This document shows, in pieces, positions 49,299 to 58,694 of a DNA stretch of 64,000 nucleotides. The DNA is from Actimicrobium sp. CCC2.4 (lineage in GTDB: Bacteria; Pseudomonadota; Gammaproteobacteria; Burkholderiales; Burkholderiaceae_D). A program made the position numbers and the translations under genes. Each line of letters begins with the position of its first letter. The first letter of the stretch is position 1. The notes beneath the pieces were generated by a model. It was not told the DNA's origin. It did no database searches and saw only the letters and a list, made by a program, of their open reading frames with translations. The stretch is taken from the NCBI RefSeq assembly GCF_034347385.1, contig NZ_CP133777.1:1426001-1490000 (forward strand), read 5' to 3'.

Positions 49299-51794
49299 AT
49301 GTTCGATTTCCTTTTCAAGCGCAAACCAAAAACTCCGCCGGCTCCTGTCGTAGTGGTCGTACCTGCCGCCGTCGCACCGACTGCGCAGCGCACTGCCGCG
49401 ATGGCGGCAGCGACCGACCTGCAACATGATGAGGCGGCCAGTGTTGCCTTCCTGCTCGCCTGTGACTTTGCCGATGCCCGCTTGCTGGCGGCGCAGGGCG
49501 TGCACTCGGCAACGGCCTTGCAGCAAGTGCTGGGGGCAATGCGCAATACCGACCGGCGCGTCGCCAAGCTGATGCAGGCCAGGCTCGACCAGCTCGACGC
49601 GCAGCGCAAGCTGCTGACTCTGGCCACTGCCTGCATCGCCGATGCTGAACGACTCGCGGCCGACCCGGCCTTGACGCCGAACCAGGTCAGCGAACTGGAT
49701 CGCCGCTGGCAGGCGCTGACGGCGATACCCGAACCCGAACTACAGGCTTTTGCCACAGTGCGCGTCACGCTGGCCGCACGGCTCGCCGCGCAAGCAGCCT
49801 TGCAGCGCGCGGTCATCGATACGCTGGCGCAATTGCGCGCCTTGCCCGGCGAGCATGCACCGGATGTCGTGCGCTCGACGCTGGATGCGCTCGATGCCGC
49901 GCTGGCCGGCTATCGTACCTCTGCCGATATCGCCGCCGTGCCGAAGCAGTTGCTGATCCAGTGCGACGAGGCCGCGCAGGTCTTGCGCGCGTCGCTGGTG
50001 GCGATCGAGCAGCAACACGCAGCCCGTCAGGCGCGTCTGACTCTGCTGGAAGAATGGGAAGCCGCCGCGCCGGAATCCTTGCAGGAATCGACCTTGCGAC
50101 GCAGCTGGCAAGGCGAGGTCGCGCCGGACTGGCAGCAGCGTTTTGACGAACTGCTGCAGCGCGTGGTTGTTGCGCGTCCGGTCAAGGTCGCTGCCACCGT
50201 GACGGTCTCAGTGTTCCCGGTATCCGAACAGAAGCCGGTTTTTATCGAGGCCCTGCAAGCAATGGAGCAGGCGCTCGATGAAGGCAGCCTGCAAATCGCC
50301 GCCGAGGCTGACAAACGCTTGCGCGCGCTCGACCTCGCCGCCGTGCGGCCGACGGAAGCGCAGACCGCGCAACTGTCGCGCCTGCGGGCCGAACTCGGTC
50401 GCCTGCAGGGCTGGGCGCGCTGGGGCGGCAACGTCTCGCGAGAAGAATTACAGAAGGCCGCCGAAGCCTTGCCCGAACAGGCTCTGGCGATTGCCGAGCT
50501 GGCAAAAAAAATCGGCAGCCTGCGCGAGCGCTGGAAGTCGCTGGATGTATCGGCCGGTCCTGCGCCAAAAGAACTCTGGCATGGTTTTGATGCCGCCTGT
50601 ACCGCCGCCTATGCACCTGTCGCTGCGCATTTCGGCAAGCTCGCTGAAGAACGTCAGGCCAACGTCGTGGTCGCCTCAGACATGATCGCCGACATGCAGC
50701 GCAATGCCGACGCACTGGCCGGCGTCGACCATCCCGACTGGAAAGCGGTGGCGCTGTTTTGCCAGCGCAGCCTGCAAAGCTGGCAGCGTCTGGGACCGAC
50801 AGAGCGCAAGGAAAAGAAACGTCTGGATACCGAATTCAATACCGTCCTGCAGCGCCTGCGTGAGCCATTGGCCGCCATCCGCGCCACCGAAATCGGCCAG
50901 CGTGAACAGATGATCGCCGACGTCGAGGCGCTGTCCGCCAATGATCGCTCCGCACTCGACACGCTGCGCGCGCTGCAGGATCGCTGGCAGGAATGCGCGA
51001 AGGCCTTGCCGCTGGAGCGCAATGACGAGCAGGCGCTGTGGAGCCGCTTCCGTGCGGCCTGTGATGTGGTCTTTGCCCGTCGCAAGGAAGCCGCTTCCGA
51101 AGCCGATGCCGGCCGGATCGACAACCTGCAGGCCAAAGAAGCGCTGTGCCTCGCGCTGGAACAGGCCGGCACACTGGCGATCCCGGAAGTGGCCAGCCTG
51201 CTGCGGGAAACCGCCACTGCGTGGCAACGCGCCGGCCATGTGCCGCGCGCCTCCGAAAACGCGATCGACACGCGCTACCGCCAGGCTGTGGCCGGCTTGC
51301 AGTTGCAGGTGGATCATGCACAGCGGGCCCGCGATGCGCTCGCCAAACAGGCGATCCTGGTCAAGCTGCAGTTGTGCCAGCAAGTCGAATCCACACTGGT
51401 GAGTGGTGACGGCGATGCGGCCGCGTTGCAGGATCAGTGGCAGGCACTGCCGGCGCTGACAGCACCGTTCGAGCGCGCGCTGGGCCAGCGCTTCGGGCAG
51501 GCGCAGGTCGCGGCGCAGCAAGCCGACACCGGCTACGCGGCGACTCTGGAAGCCAACCGCGCGGTGCTCGGGCGCGAATTGCTGCGTATGGAAATTGTCT
51601 TGTCGCTCGATAGTCCTGCCGAACTGATGCGCGAACGCTTGCAATTACAAGTCGAGGTTTTACAGGTAGCGCTCAAGTCCGGCCAGCCGGTGGCGACCGA
51701 ACAGCAGATGCTGGTGGCTTTGTGCAATTTGCCGGCGCTGGCAGATGGTCCGGCGACCGCGCGCTTGCAGCGGGTTCTGGAACGGGTGCTGTAG
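49299..51794 (+). CDS. DUF349 repeat protein
   Basis: The 831-residue protein is almost entirely alpha-helical and rich in Ala, Gln and Arg with several DUF349-like units (for example LAKKIGSLRERWKSLDVSAGPAPKELWHGF and RALQDRWQECAKALPLERNDEQALWSRF). The N-terminal MFDFLFKRKPKTPPAP is a basic/proline leader. DUF349 proteins are thought to form long coiled coils and some bind ribosomes or nucleic acids; function here is unknown. It is divergent from ureD and ends at the terminator at 51867. Confidence 0.87.
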   Translation: MFDFLFKRKPKTPPAPVVVVVPAAVAPTAQRTAAMAAATDLQHDEAASVAFLLACDFADARLLAAQGVHSATALQQVLGAMRNTDRRVAKLMQARLDQLDAQRKLLTLATACIADAERLAADPALTPNQVSELDRRWQALTAIPEPELQAFATVRVTLAARLAAQAALQRAVIDTLAQLRALPGEHAPDVVRSTLDALDAALAGYRTSADIAAVPKQLLIQCDEAAQVLRASLVAIEQQHAARQARLTLLEEWEAAAPESLQESTLRRSWQGEVAPDWQQRFDELLQRVVVARPVKVAATVTVSVFPVSEQKPVFIEALQAMEQALDEGSLQIAAEADKRLRALDLAAVRPTEAQTAQLSRLRAELGRLQGWARWGGNVSREELQKAAEALPEQALAIAELAKKIGSLRERWKSLDVSAGPAPKELWHGFDAACTAAYAPVAAHFGKLAEERQANVVVASDMIADMQRNADALAGVDHPDWKAVALFCQRSLQSWQRLGPTERKEKKRLDTEFNTVLQRLREPLAAIRATEIGQREQMIADVEALSANDRSALDTLRALQDRWQECAKALPLERNDEQALWSRFRAACDVVFARRKEAASEADAGRIDNLQAKEALCLALEQAGTLAIPEVASLLRETATAWQRAGHVPRASENAIDTRYRQAVAGLQLQVDHAQRARDALAKQAILVKLQLCQQVESTLVSGDGDAAALQDQWQALPALTAPFERALGQRFGQAQVAAQQADTGYAATLEANRAVLGRELLRMEIVLSLDSPAELMRERLQLQVEVLQVALKSGQPVATEQQMLVALCNLPALADGPATARLQRVLERVL

Positions 51795-51866
51795 CGGGGT
51801 GCAGGCGGGGCCTGGAATATTTGTTCCGGTCATTCAAAACTGATCGGATCGCGCTCTCCCGGAAAT

Positions 51867-51899
51867 AAAAATGCCCCGACACATTGCGGGGCATTTTTT
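51867..51899. terminator. Bidirectional terminator between DUF349 gene and phasin
   Basis: AAAAATGCCCCG and CGGGGCATTTTT form a perfect 12-bp stem with loop ACACATTG. It is placed between converging genes and has T-runs on both strands. The stem resembles those after the PEP-CTERM genes. Confidence 0.9.
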
Positions 51900-51939
51900 G
51901 CGATGCAGCGTGGCTGCGTGGCTTGTGATAGCAGTGGAC

Positions 51940-52509
51940 TTACTTTTTTGCGGCAGCGCGGGGGGTGTTTTTTTCGACGGCTTCCGACATCTGGGTGACG
52001 GCAGTATTGACGTTGCCTTCGATCGTGGCGACTGCTTGCTTCGTGGTGCGCGAGAGTTGCTCGTAACCGGCGTTGGCATTGCCCAGCGCGGATTTGAACA
52101 TGGCGATGACTGATTCGGAACCTGCGGGTGCGCCCTTGGTCGCATCGTCGATCAGCGTGACCACTTTCTGGTTCATTTCGCTGATTTGAGTTTCAGTGAC
52201 CTTGGTGAATTCAGCTTGCACTTCGGCAGCAATGCCGGCAACGCTGCGTGCATAGGCAACAGCCTTTTCGGTGCCAGGCTGCGACTGTGCCGAGCCGAGC
52301 GCAAAAAACTCTTGCGGGGTCTTGGCTGACAGCATGTGCTTGAGTGCGGTATTGGATTCTTCCATCGAGGTGCGTGCTGCATTCATATTCAATGCAGTCA
52401 GTTTTTCGACGCCTTCAAATGCCTTATGGGTGAGCGCCGTCATGACGGCAAGTTGAGACTCAAAAGCGGACTTGGTGCTTGCCGAGAACTGTTCTGGTGT
52501 TGAAAACAT
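51940..52509 (-). CDS. phaP: Phasin family protein
   Basis: The 189-residue protein has the phasin_2 pattern MFSTPEQFSASTKSAFESQLAVMTALTHKAFEGVEKLTALNMNAAR in which amphipathic helices coat PHA granules, and the ends of the chain are Ala/Thr/Lys-rich. It stabilises granules and controls their number. A GGAGAAACAC-type ribosome site precedes the ATG. Confidence 0.94.
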   Translation of the reverse strand: MFSTPEQFSASTKSAFESQLAVMTALTHKAFEGVEKLTALNMNAARTSMEESNTALKHMLSAKTPQEFFALGSAQSQPGTEKAVAYARSVAGIAAEVQAEFTKVTETQISEMNQKVVTLIDDATKGAPAGSESVIAMFKSALGNANAGYEQLSRTTKQAVATIEGNVNTAVTQMSEAVEKNTPRAAAKK

Positions 52510-52718
52510 GTGTTTCTCCTGTGGGTGGGATCGGTCTGCCGCGACTAACCTGCGCTTTCTTGGTGCACTGCAGCACGAGATATTCTAAGGGCTGATGATG
52601 TCGTGTCAAGCAGATTATTTGCCGCACGATCGCGCTATTTTGGCAATGGTTCATTGACAAAACCATTTTATAGTCAACAAACCTGGTTGATCGCAAGTTG
52701 GTTCGTTCCGGTGTTGCC

Positions 52719-53699
52719 ATGCCGATGCTAAACTCGGACCACATTTTTTTGGACATCCCCGCCTTGAAAGCTTTTTACAGCGATCACTTCGTTCTGCCTC
52801 TGCCTGCCGGGCATCGTTTTCCGATGCAGAAGTACCGCCTGCTGCGCGAGCGCGCCGCCAGCGTCGCGCCGGGCATTAGCTTTGCCGAAGCACCTGATAT
52901 CGGTAATGGCGTACTGGCACTGGCGCATCATCCGGATTACATCCGGCAGGTGAGCGCCGGCGAGCTATCAGACAAAGAGCAGAAACGTATTGGTTTTCCC
53001 TGGTCTCCCGGCATGGTCGAGCGTTCACGGCGGGCCTCCGGTGCCACCATCGCTGCCTGTCGCGCCGCGTTCGAGGATGGCGTCGCGGTCAACCTGGCGG
53101 GTGGCACGCATCATGCGCATGCGTCGCACGGCGAAGGATTTTGCGTCTTCAATGATGCGGCCATTGCTGCGCGGTTGATGCAGGCGGAACGGCGCGTCAG
53201 ACGGGTCGCTATCGTCGACCTTGATGTGCACCAGGGCAATGGGACGGCCGAGATCCTCGCGCGGGACGACTCGGTGTTCACGCTGTCGCTGCATGGTGAA
53301 CGCAACTATCCGTTCGAGAAAGCGGTCAGTGATCTCGATGTCGGCTTGCCGGACGATGTCGGCGATGCTGCCTATCTGGAGGCGCTGGCTAACGCGCTGA
53401 CAACTCTGTTTGCGTGCTTTGATCCGCAACTGATTATTTTTCTGGCGGGTGCCGACCCGCACGAGGGCGATCGGCTCGGCCGCATGAAGCTGACGTTCGA
53501 GGGCCTGGCACAGCGCGACCGGATGGTGCTTGAAGCAGCCCGGCAGCGGCGCATTCCAGTCGCCATTTCAATGGCCGGTGGTTATGGTAGGGACATTGAG
53601 GATACCATTCGGGTCCATTTACAAACCATCGCCATTGCTGCGCAATACGCGGCGCACTGGACGATGCCACCTGCCATGCTGGCGACCCCGACACAATGA
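52719..53699 (+). CDS. Histone deacetylase/acetoin utilisation-like family hydrolase
   Basis: The protein has the arginase-fold HDAC signatures: AGGTHHAHASHGEGFCVFND, VDLDVHQGNGT (zinc Asp and His) and LAGADPHEGDRLGRM. It deacylates acyl-lysines, polyamines or related amines. Start is uncertain: the family begins at KAFYSDHFVLPLPAGHRFPMQKY, which matches a TTG at 52764, while ATGs at 52719 and 52725 add residues. I report the longer ATG form. It overlaps the EamA gene by four bases. Confidence 0.9.
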   Translation: MPMLNSDHIFLDIPALKAFYSDHFVLPLPAGHRFPMQKYRLLRERAASVAPGISFAEAPDIGNGVLALAHHPDYIRQVSAGELSDKEQKRIGFPWSPGMVERSRRASGATIAACRAAFEDGVAVNLAGGTHHAHASHGEGFCVFNDAAIAARLMQAERRVRRVAIVDLDVHQGNGTAEILARDDSVFTLSLHGERNYPFEKAVSDLDVGLPDDVGDAAYLEALANALTTLFACFDPQLIIFLAGADPHEGDRLGRMKLTFEGLAQRDRMVLEAARQRRIPVAISMAGGYGRDIEDTIRVHLQTIAIAAQYAAHWTMPPAMLATPTQ

Positions 53700-54601
53700 A
53701 CAGAACGGCTACTCCTGCGATGGCGGCAATGCACCCGTCACCTTATCTGGCGGCAATGCCGTGGCTGTTCGTGCTGCTCTGGAGCACTGGTTTTATCGTT
53801 GCCAAGTTCGGGCTGCCGTACGCGCCACCGTTGACTTTTTTGCTGCTGCGGTTTGCCGGCGTGCTGCTGGTGTTGTTGCCGCTGGTGCTGATCCTGCGCG
53901 CACCATGGCCGACCGGGCGCGTCGGCCATGTCGCGCTGGCCGGCGTCTTGGTGCAGGCCGGCTATCTGGCCGGCGTCTGGTGTGCGATCAAGCTGGGCAT
54001 GCCGGCCGGCCTGTCGGCATTGATCGTCGGCATGCAGCCGGTGCTGACCGCATTTGCCGCGCCGCTGATCGGTGAATCGGTACGCGGCAAGCAGTGGATC
54101 GGGCTGGCACTGGGCCTGTGCGGCGTGGCGCTGGTGGTGGCCAACAAGATCAGCCTGATCGGCTTGTCGACCGGGAGCATTTTGCTGTGCCTGATGGCGC
54201 TGCTGTCGATTACCGCAGGCACGCTCTACCAGAAGCGCTATTGCGCCCACTTCGATTTGCGCACCGGCACGATCATCCAGTTCGCGGCGTCGGCCGCCGT
54301 GGTGCTGCCATTCGCAATCCTGTTCGAAGGTTTTTCGCCGGCGCTTGATGCGGTGCAGTGGACCCCGAACTTCATCGGTGCATTGCTGTGGTCTATCCTG
54401 GCGCTGTCGATCGGTGCGATCTTCCTGCTGTTTTCGCTGATCCGCAAAAGCGCAGCGACCAGCGTGACGAGCTTGCTGTACCTGACACCGCCGACGACCG
54501 CATTGATGGCATGGCTGGCGTTTGGCGAGCAGTTCAGCTGGATCGGGCTGGTCGGCATGTTGCTGGCCGTGGCGGGCGTGGTTTTCGTGGTGAAGAAATA
54601 A
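53696..54601 (+). CDS. EamA/DMT-family transporter
   Basis: The 301-residue protein has ten membrane segments in two EamA halves, for example WLFVLLWSTGFIVAKFGLPYAPPLTFLLLRF and TSVTSLLYLTPPTTALMAWLAFGE. It probably exports a metabolite. It overlaps the HDAC gene and the thioesterase, so it is the second gene of a four-gene operon. Confidence 0.9.
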   Translation: MNRTATPAMAAMHPSPYLAAMPWLFVLLWSTGFIVAKFGLPYAPPLTFLLLRFAGVLLVLLPLVLILRAPWPTGRVGHVALAGVLVQAGYLAGVWCAIKLGMPAGLSALIVGMQPVLTAFAAPLIGESVRGKQWIGLALGLCGVALVVANKISLIGLSTGSILLCLMALLSITAGTLYQKRYCAHFDLRTGTIIQFAASAAVVLPFAILFEGFSPALDAVQWTPNFIGALLWSILALSIGAIFLLFSLIRKSAATSVTSLLYLTPPTTALMAWLAFGEQFSWIGLVGMLLAVAGVVFVVKK

Positions 54602-55056
54602 TGCGGCCTACAGCACACCGGCGCGTCGACTACGCGCACTTCCATCCGATCACGACACGCTGGCTCGATAACGATGCCTACGGTCACGTCAACAACGTGG
54701 TCTATTACAACTGGTTCGACACCATCGTCAACGAGCTGCTGATCTCCGGCGGCGCGCTCGATATTGTCCATAGCCCGGTCATCGCACTGGTGATCGAATC
54801 GGCATGCACGTACTTCGCACCGGTGGCATTCCCGGACCGGATCACTGCCGCGCTGCGCGTGGCGACGCTGGGCAATTCCAGCATCCGCTACGAGGTCGCT
54901 ATTTTCTGCAACGACGATGATCGCGCAGCCGCCCAGGGGCACATGGTGCATGTCTGCGTGGAGCGTGCCAGCCGTGTTGCCACCCCCATTCCTGCAGCGA
55001 TGCGGACCCTGCTTCACTCCTTACAGCTTCCTTCCCTTTCCGCGAGCCCGCCATGA
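54601..55056 (+). CDS. Acyl-CoA thioesterase (YbgC/FadM, hotdog fold)
   Basis: The 151-residue protein shows TRWLDNDAYGHVNNVVYYNWFDTIVNELL, the 4HBT active-site region with Asp and His, and a SSIRYEVAIF strand. It hydrolyses acyl-CoA. The start overlaps the stop of the EamA gene by one base (TAATG) and its end overlaps the nitroreductase by four bases. Confidence 0.9.
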   Translation: MRPTAHRRVDYAHFHPITTRWLDNDAYGHVNNVVYYNWFDTIVNELLISGGALDIVHSPVIALVIESACTYFAPVAFPDRITAALRVATLGNSSIRYEVAIFCNDDDRAAAQGHMVHVCVERASRVATPIPAAMRTLLHSLQLPSLSASPP

Positions 55057-55751
55057 TCCAGACACCGCAGCAGCAGCATGTTGATGACGCCATTGTTTCC
55101 CGCCACTCGATCAGGGCGTTCCTGCCGGACCCGGTCAGCGCCGGAGACATCGAACAGTTGCTGGAGGTCGCGGCCCGTGCGCCCTCCGGCACCAATACCC
55201 AGCCATGGAAAGTCTATGTACTTACCGGTGCCATCAAGCAGCGTTTGTCGGCGGCGGTACTCGCGGCGCACAACGATCCTGACGGCGCGACCAAGTACGT
55301 CCAGGAATACAACTACTACCCGCTGAAATGGAATTCGCCATTCATTGATCGCCGTCGTAAAGTGGGTTGGGATCTTTATGCATTGCTGGCTCTGACGCGC
55401 GACAATAAGGCGGGCATGCATGCGCAGCACGGCCGCAATTACGCGTTCTTTGATGCGCCGGTCGGGCTGATGTTTACGATCGATCGCAGTCTGGAGTTGG
55501 GTTCATGGCTGGACTACGGCATGTTCCTGCAAAATGTGATGATCGCCGCGCGCGGTCGTGGCCTTGATACCTGTCCGCAGGCAGCCTTCACGCAATATCA
55601 CAAGGTCATTGCCGATGTGCTGCAGTTACCTGAAAACGAAATGCTGGTCTGCGGTATGTCGCTCGGTTATGCCGACAACAGTAAAATCGAGAACACGCTC
55701 ATTACCGAACGTGAACCGGTTGCCGGGTTTGTCCGCTTTCTTTTCGAGTAG
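55053..55751 (+). CDS. Nitroreductase family FMN oxidoreductase
   Basis: The 232-residue protein has RHSIRAFLPDPVSAGDIEQLLEVAARAPSGTNTQPWKVYVL, the FMN-binding N-terminus, and DYGMFLQNVMIAARGRGLDTCPQAAF near the C-terminus. It reduces nitroaromatics or quinones with NAD(P)H. It is the last gene of the HDAC-EamA-thioesterase run. Confidence 0.92.
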   Translation: MIQTPQQQHVDDAIVSRHSIRAFLPDPVSAGDIEQLLEVAARAPSGTNTQPWKVYVLTGAIKQRLSAAVLAAHNDPDGATKYVQEYNYYPLKWNSPFIDRRRKVGWDLYALLALTRDNKAGMHAQHGRNYAFFDAPVGLMFTIDRSLELGSWLDYGMFLQNVMIAARGRGLDTCPQAAFTQYHKVIADVLQLPENEMLVCGMSLGYADNSKIENTLITEREPVAGFVRFLFE

Positions 55752-55929
55752 TATTTTTTAAACCTGGTTAGCTTAGATAATGTACCGCAAAGTAAAAAGT
55801 ATTGGCAAATTAGTATTCTTAGGTCGAATTCAAGTTAAAAGTACGCGCTAAGTCGTTAATTCGCTTGTAGTTGACCTTCTTTTTGCTACACTGCAAGGCG
55901 ATCCTTTTTGCCCATACCCGGGAGCCCTG

Positions 55930-56988
55930 ATGTCCAAGTCTGCCTTTTTAATTTTGTTGATGTGTTCGTTTTTTCTGTCTACGGGCACCGCAGCAAATGC
56001 TGCAGACAAGCCGGAGCGCGCGGCATCCGCAAAAAAACACACCAAAAAATCCACCGTCAAGAAATCAACGCGCCGGCATACCGCCGCTGCCAAGCCTAAG
56101 CGGGTTAGCCGCAGTCGCGCAGCGATCGCCGTGGTGCCGGCCGTCGTCAGTGCGGGTGATCTGGCCGGTCTGAACCTGACCCGTGATCCGCTTGACCTGA
56201 AATCGAATGTCGCGCTGGTGATGGACCAATCGAATTCGAAAGTCCTGTTCGAAAAAAATTCCAATGTAGCCTTGCCGATCGCCTCGATTACCAAGCTGAT
56301 GACCAGCATGGTAGTGGTCGAGTCGAATCAGAACATGGACGAAATGATCGAAGTCACCAGCGAGGACATTGACCGTGAAAAAAATTCGTCATCGCGCCTG
56401 CGGGTCGGCTCCATCCTGTCGCGGTCGAACATGCTGCACATTGCGCTGATGAGTTCCGAGAATCGCGCCGCATCGGCACTGGGCCGGAATTATCCGGGCG
56501 GCTTGCCGGCGTTTGTCGGCGCGATGAATGCCAAGGCCAAGTCGCTGGGCATGCTCGATACCCGCTATGTTGATTCAACCGGCCTGTCGAGCCACAACGT
56601 GGCTAGTGCGCAGGATTTGGCCAAACTGGTTATTGCAGCGCGCCAGCACCAGATCATCGGCCAGTATTCGACCGATACCAAGTACGCGGTCAAGCCGGGC
56701 AGCGGTGTACTGCAATATTCGAATTCCAATCATCTGGTCGGTAATCCGGCCTGGGATATTGACTTGCAAAAGACCGGCTACATCAACGAAGCAGGTCGTT
56801 GCCTGGTCATGCTGGCGAATATCGAAGGCCGTCCTATCGTGATGGTGTTCCTCGACTCGAAGGGCAAGCAATCACGTACCGCCGACGCCGGCCGGATCCG
56901 CAAATGGATCGAGGCGCTGAAGCCGGACAACCTGACCAATCCACTGGCGGCACCTACCGCGCGCAACTTGCCGCTGGTGCATAGTTGA
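55930..56988 (+). CDS. pbpG: D-alanyl-D-alanine endopeptidase (PBP7/PbpG-like)
   Basis: The 352-residue exported serine peptidase has a signal peptide, a Lys/Ala/Thr-rich basic linker (residues 30-65) and the penicillin-binding motifs SITK (119-122), SEN (176-178) and KTG. It cleaves peptidoglycan crosslinks. Motif spacing fits PBP7 and not a lactamase. The basic linker is unusual in length and could bind DNA or anionic wall polymers. Confidence 0.92.
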   Translation: MSKSAFLILLMCSFFLSTGTAANAADKPERAASAKKHTKKSTVKKSTRRHTAAAKPKRVSRSRAAIAVVPAVVSAGDLAGLNLTRDPLDLKSNVALVMDQSNSKVLFEKNSNVALPIASITKLMTSMVVVESNQNMDEMIEVTSEDIDREKNSSSRLRVGSILSRSNMLHIALMSSENRAASALGRNYPGGLPAFVGAMNAKAKSLGMLDTRYVDSTGLSSHNVASAQDLAKLVIAARQHQIIGQYSTDTKYAVKPGSGVLQYSNSNHLVGNPAWDIDLQKTGYINEAGRCLVMLANIEGRPIVMVFLDSKGKQSRTADAGRIRKWIEALKPDNLTNPLAAPTARNLPLVHS

Positions 56989-57000
56989 TCCGGTAGCTGA

Positions 57001-57054
57001 CGCGCACCACAATAAAAAAACGGGCCGGGGTCCGTTTTTTTGTTGTGGTGCGCG
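57001..57054. terminator. Long hairpin terminator downstream of pbpG
   Basis: CGCGCACCACAA with A-run and CGG on the left pairs to CCG, T-run and TTGTGGTGCGCG on the right: 23-bp arms with one mismatch (57001-57023 and 57032-57054). It lies between converging pbpG and the IclR regulator and serves both. Confidence 0.9.
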
Positions 57055-57097
57055 ATCGCGTCGGTGGCCTTGCCCGCCAGCCGGCATTCGTGTGTTC

Positions 57098-57883
57098 TTA
57101 CGCCTCTTGCGCGGAATATCCCAGCACAGCCGAAATCTGGTTCACGGTCAGCATCAAGTCCTCCAGCCATTCTTCCTGCAAGCGATCGGCTGGTGCCGAA
57201 ATCGACAGTCCGGCGATCAGGCGACCCGAGTCATCGCGGATACCGGCGGCCATGCAGCGCACGCCCAGTTCGAGTTCTTCGTTGTCGCGCGCAAAGCCGC
57301 GCGCCCGCACCAGGCTGAGTTCGCGTTCCAGCGTCGTCAGCTCGGTGATCGAATTCTTGTTGTGTCCCGACAGGCCGGTGCGGGTTGCGTACGAGCGCAC
57401 GGATTTGGGATCATCCACCGACAGGAACAGCTTGCCGGTCGAGGTCAGGTGCAGCGGGGCCCGACCGCCGATGGCACGTACCACCTGCATGCCGGAACGT
57501 TCCGAAAAAGCCCGGTCGATATAAACGATTTCATCGCCCTGGCGCACTGACAGATTGACTGTCTGGAAGGTTTTGCGGTGCAGCGCCCGCATGAAATCCA
57601 CCGCCGCTTCGCGCACGTTCAGCCGGCTCTTGACCACATTGCCCAATTCCAGCAAGCGCATGCCGAGGCGGTAGGCCCCCGGCTCCGCCCGTTCGACGAA
57701 GCGCTTCAGTACCAGGTCGTTCAGGATGCGGTGGGCGGTGGATGGATGCAGGCCGGTATCGGCCGAGAGCTGCTTCAGGCTGACCGGATCCGGATAGCGG
57801 GCCAGCGCATCAAGCAGCGAGGTCAGGCGTTCGATAACTTGAATGGACGTTTTGTCTGTCTCTGAATGCGCTGTCGTGGTCAT
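57098..57883 (-). CDS. IclR-family transcriptional regulator
   Basis: The 261-residue protein has an N-terminal winged helix (QVIERLTSLLDALARYPDPVSLKQLSADTGLHPSTAHRILNDL) and the IclR ligand domain with APLHLTSTGKLFLS and LGVRCMAAGIRD. ATG 57883 is chosen; the frame is open to 58015. The regulated operon is not adjacent in an obvious divergent way; dgkA, 251 bases away, is the only plus-strand neighbour. Confidence 0.92.
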   Translation of the reverse strand: MTTTAHSETDKTSIQVIERLTSLLDALARYPDPVSLKQLSADTGLHPSTAHRILNDLVLKRFVERAEPGAYRLGMRLLELGNVVKSRLNVREAAVDFMRALHRKTFQTVNLSVRQGDEIVYIDRAFSERSGMQVVRAIGGRAPLHLTSTGKLFLSVDDPKSVRSYATRTGLSGHNKNSITELTTLERELSLVRARGFARDNEELELGVRCMAAGIRDDSGRLIAGLSISAPADRLQEEWLEDLMLTVNQISAVLGYSAQEA

Positions 57884-58134
57884 GACGTTTTCGTGGCGAA
57901 TGGAATGCAAAGGGTTATACCACAATGCGAAAAGGTTCCTTGCATCCCTGACTGGCTGCCGGTGTTTTATGTCAGCGCGATGACCTGTCATATGGGGCGT
58001 CGATAAAGCGATCACGACGCTGATGCGCTGTTAAAATCCGCCGGCGACAAGCGTATCCGAGACGATTTTTGCGACCGCTTGTCCCCCATTTATTTCGACG
58101 ATTTGTTTGATAACGCAATCCAGCCAGGGCCAGC

Positions 58135-58542
58135 ATGAGCGACGACAATCAACCGATCAGCCAGTTCAAAAGCAAGAGTGGTCTCAAGCGCATCGCCGGT
58201 GCGTTTTTTTATTCGATGGAAGGATTCAAGGCGGCGTGGAAGGGCGAGCATGCGTTTCGCCAGGAGCTGGTGGTGATGGTGGTGGCGACCATCATCGCAC
58301 TGGCGCTGCCTGTGCCGGCCTTGCAGCAACTGATGCTGATCGGCGTGTTCGTGCTGGTGCTGGTGGTGGAGCTACTCAATTCGGCAATTGAGGCAGTAGT
58401 CGACCGGGTGTCGCTGGAACGCAATCCACTGTCGAAAAATGCCAAGGACTTTGGCAGTGCTGCGGTATTTTTGACTTTTTCGCTTGCGGCGGCGACGTGG
58501 GGGGTGATCGTCTTGCCGCTGCTGCGGGGGCTTTGGGGCTGA
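58135..58542 (+). CDS. dgkA: Diacylglycerol kinase
   Basis: The 135-residue membrane protein has three hydrophobic segments and the DgkA signature LLNSAIEAVVDRVSLERNPLSKNAKDFGSAAV. It phosphorylates diacylglycerol for lipid recycling. The start at 58135 gives the family length. It stands alone. Confidence 0.94.
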   Translation: MSDDNQPISQFKSKSGLKRIAGAFFYSMEGFKAAWKGEHAFRQELVVMVVATIIALALPVPALQQLMLIGVFVLVLVVELLNSAIEAVVDRVSLERNPLSKNAKDFGSAAVFLTFSLAAATWGVIVLPLLRGLWG

Positions 58543-58600
58543 TTGATTTTTAGTCGATGTGACGCGGTCTCGTTTCCGTTTGTCTGGGGTCTGCCATAGA

Positions 58601-58644
58601 GAGTTTGTCGAAGGCGCGCAGGACAGTGTGCCTTCGACAAACTC
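58601..58644. repeat. 15-bp inverted repeat of the CTTCGACAAACTC type
   Basis: GAGTTTGTCGAAGGC at 58601-58615 and its exact complement at 58630-58644, with 14 bases between. CTTCGACAAGCTCAG-like palindromes are frequent dispersed repeats in proteobacterial genomes. It lies downstream of dgkA and of the sulfate-binding protein. Confidence 0.8.
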
Positions 58645-58694
58645 AGGCCTGAGGGTCACTGGTCTGCAGGTGTTCTTGCGACCCCACCCATTGA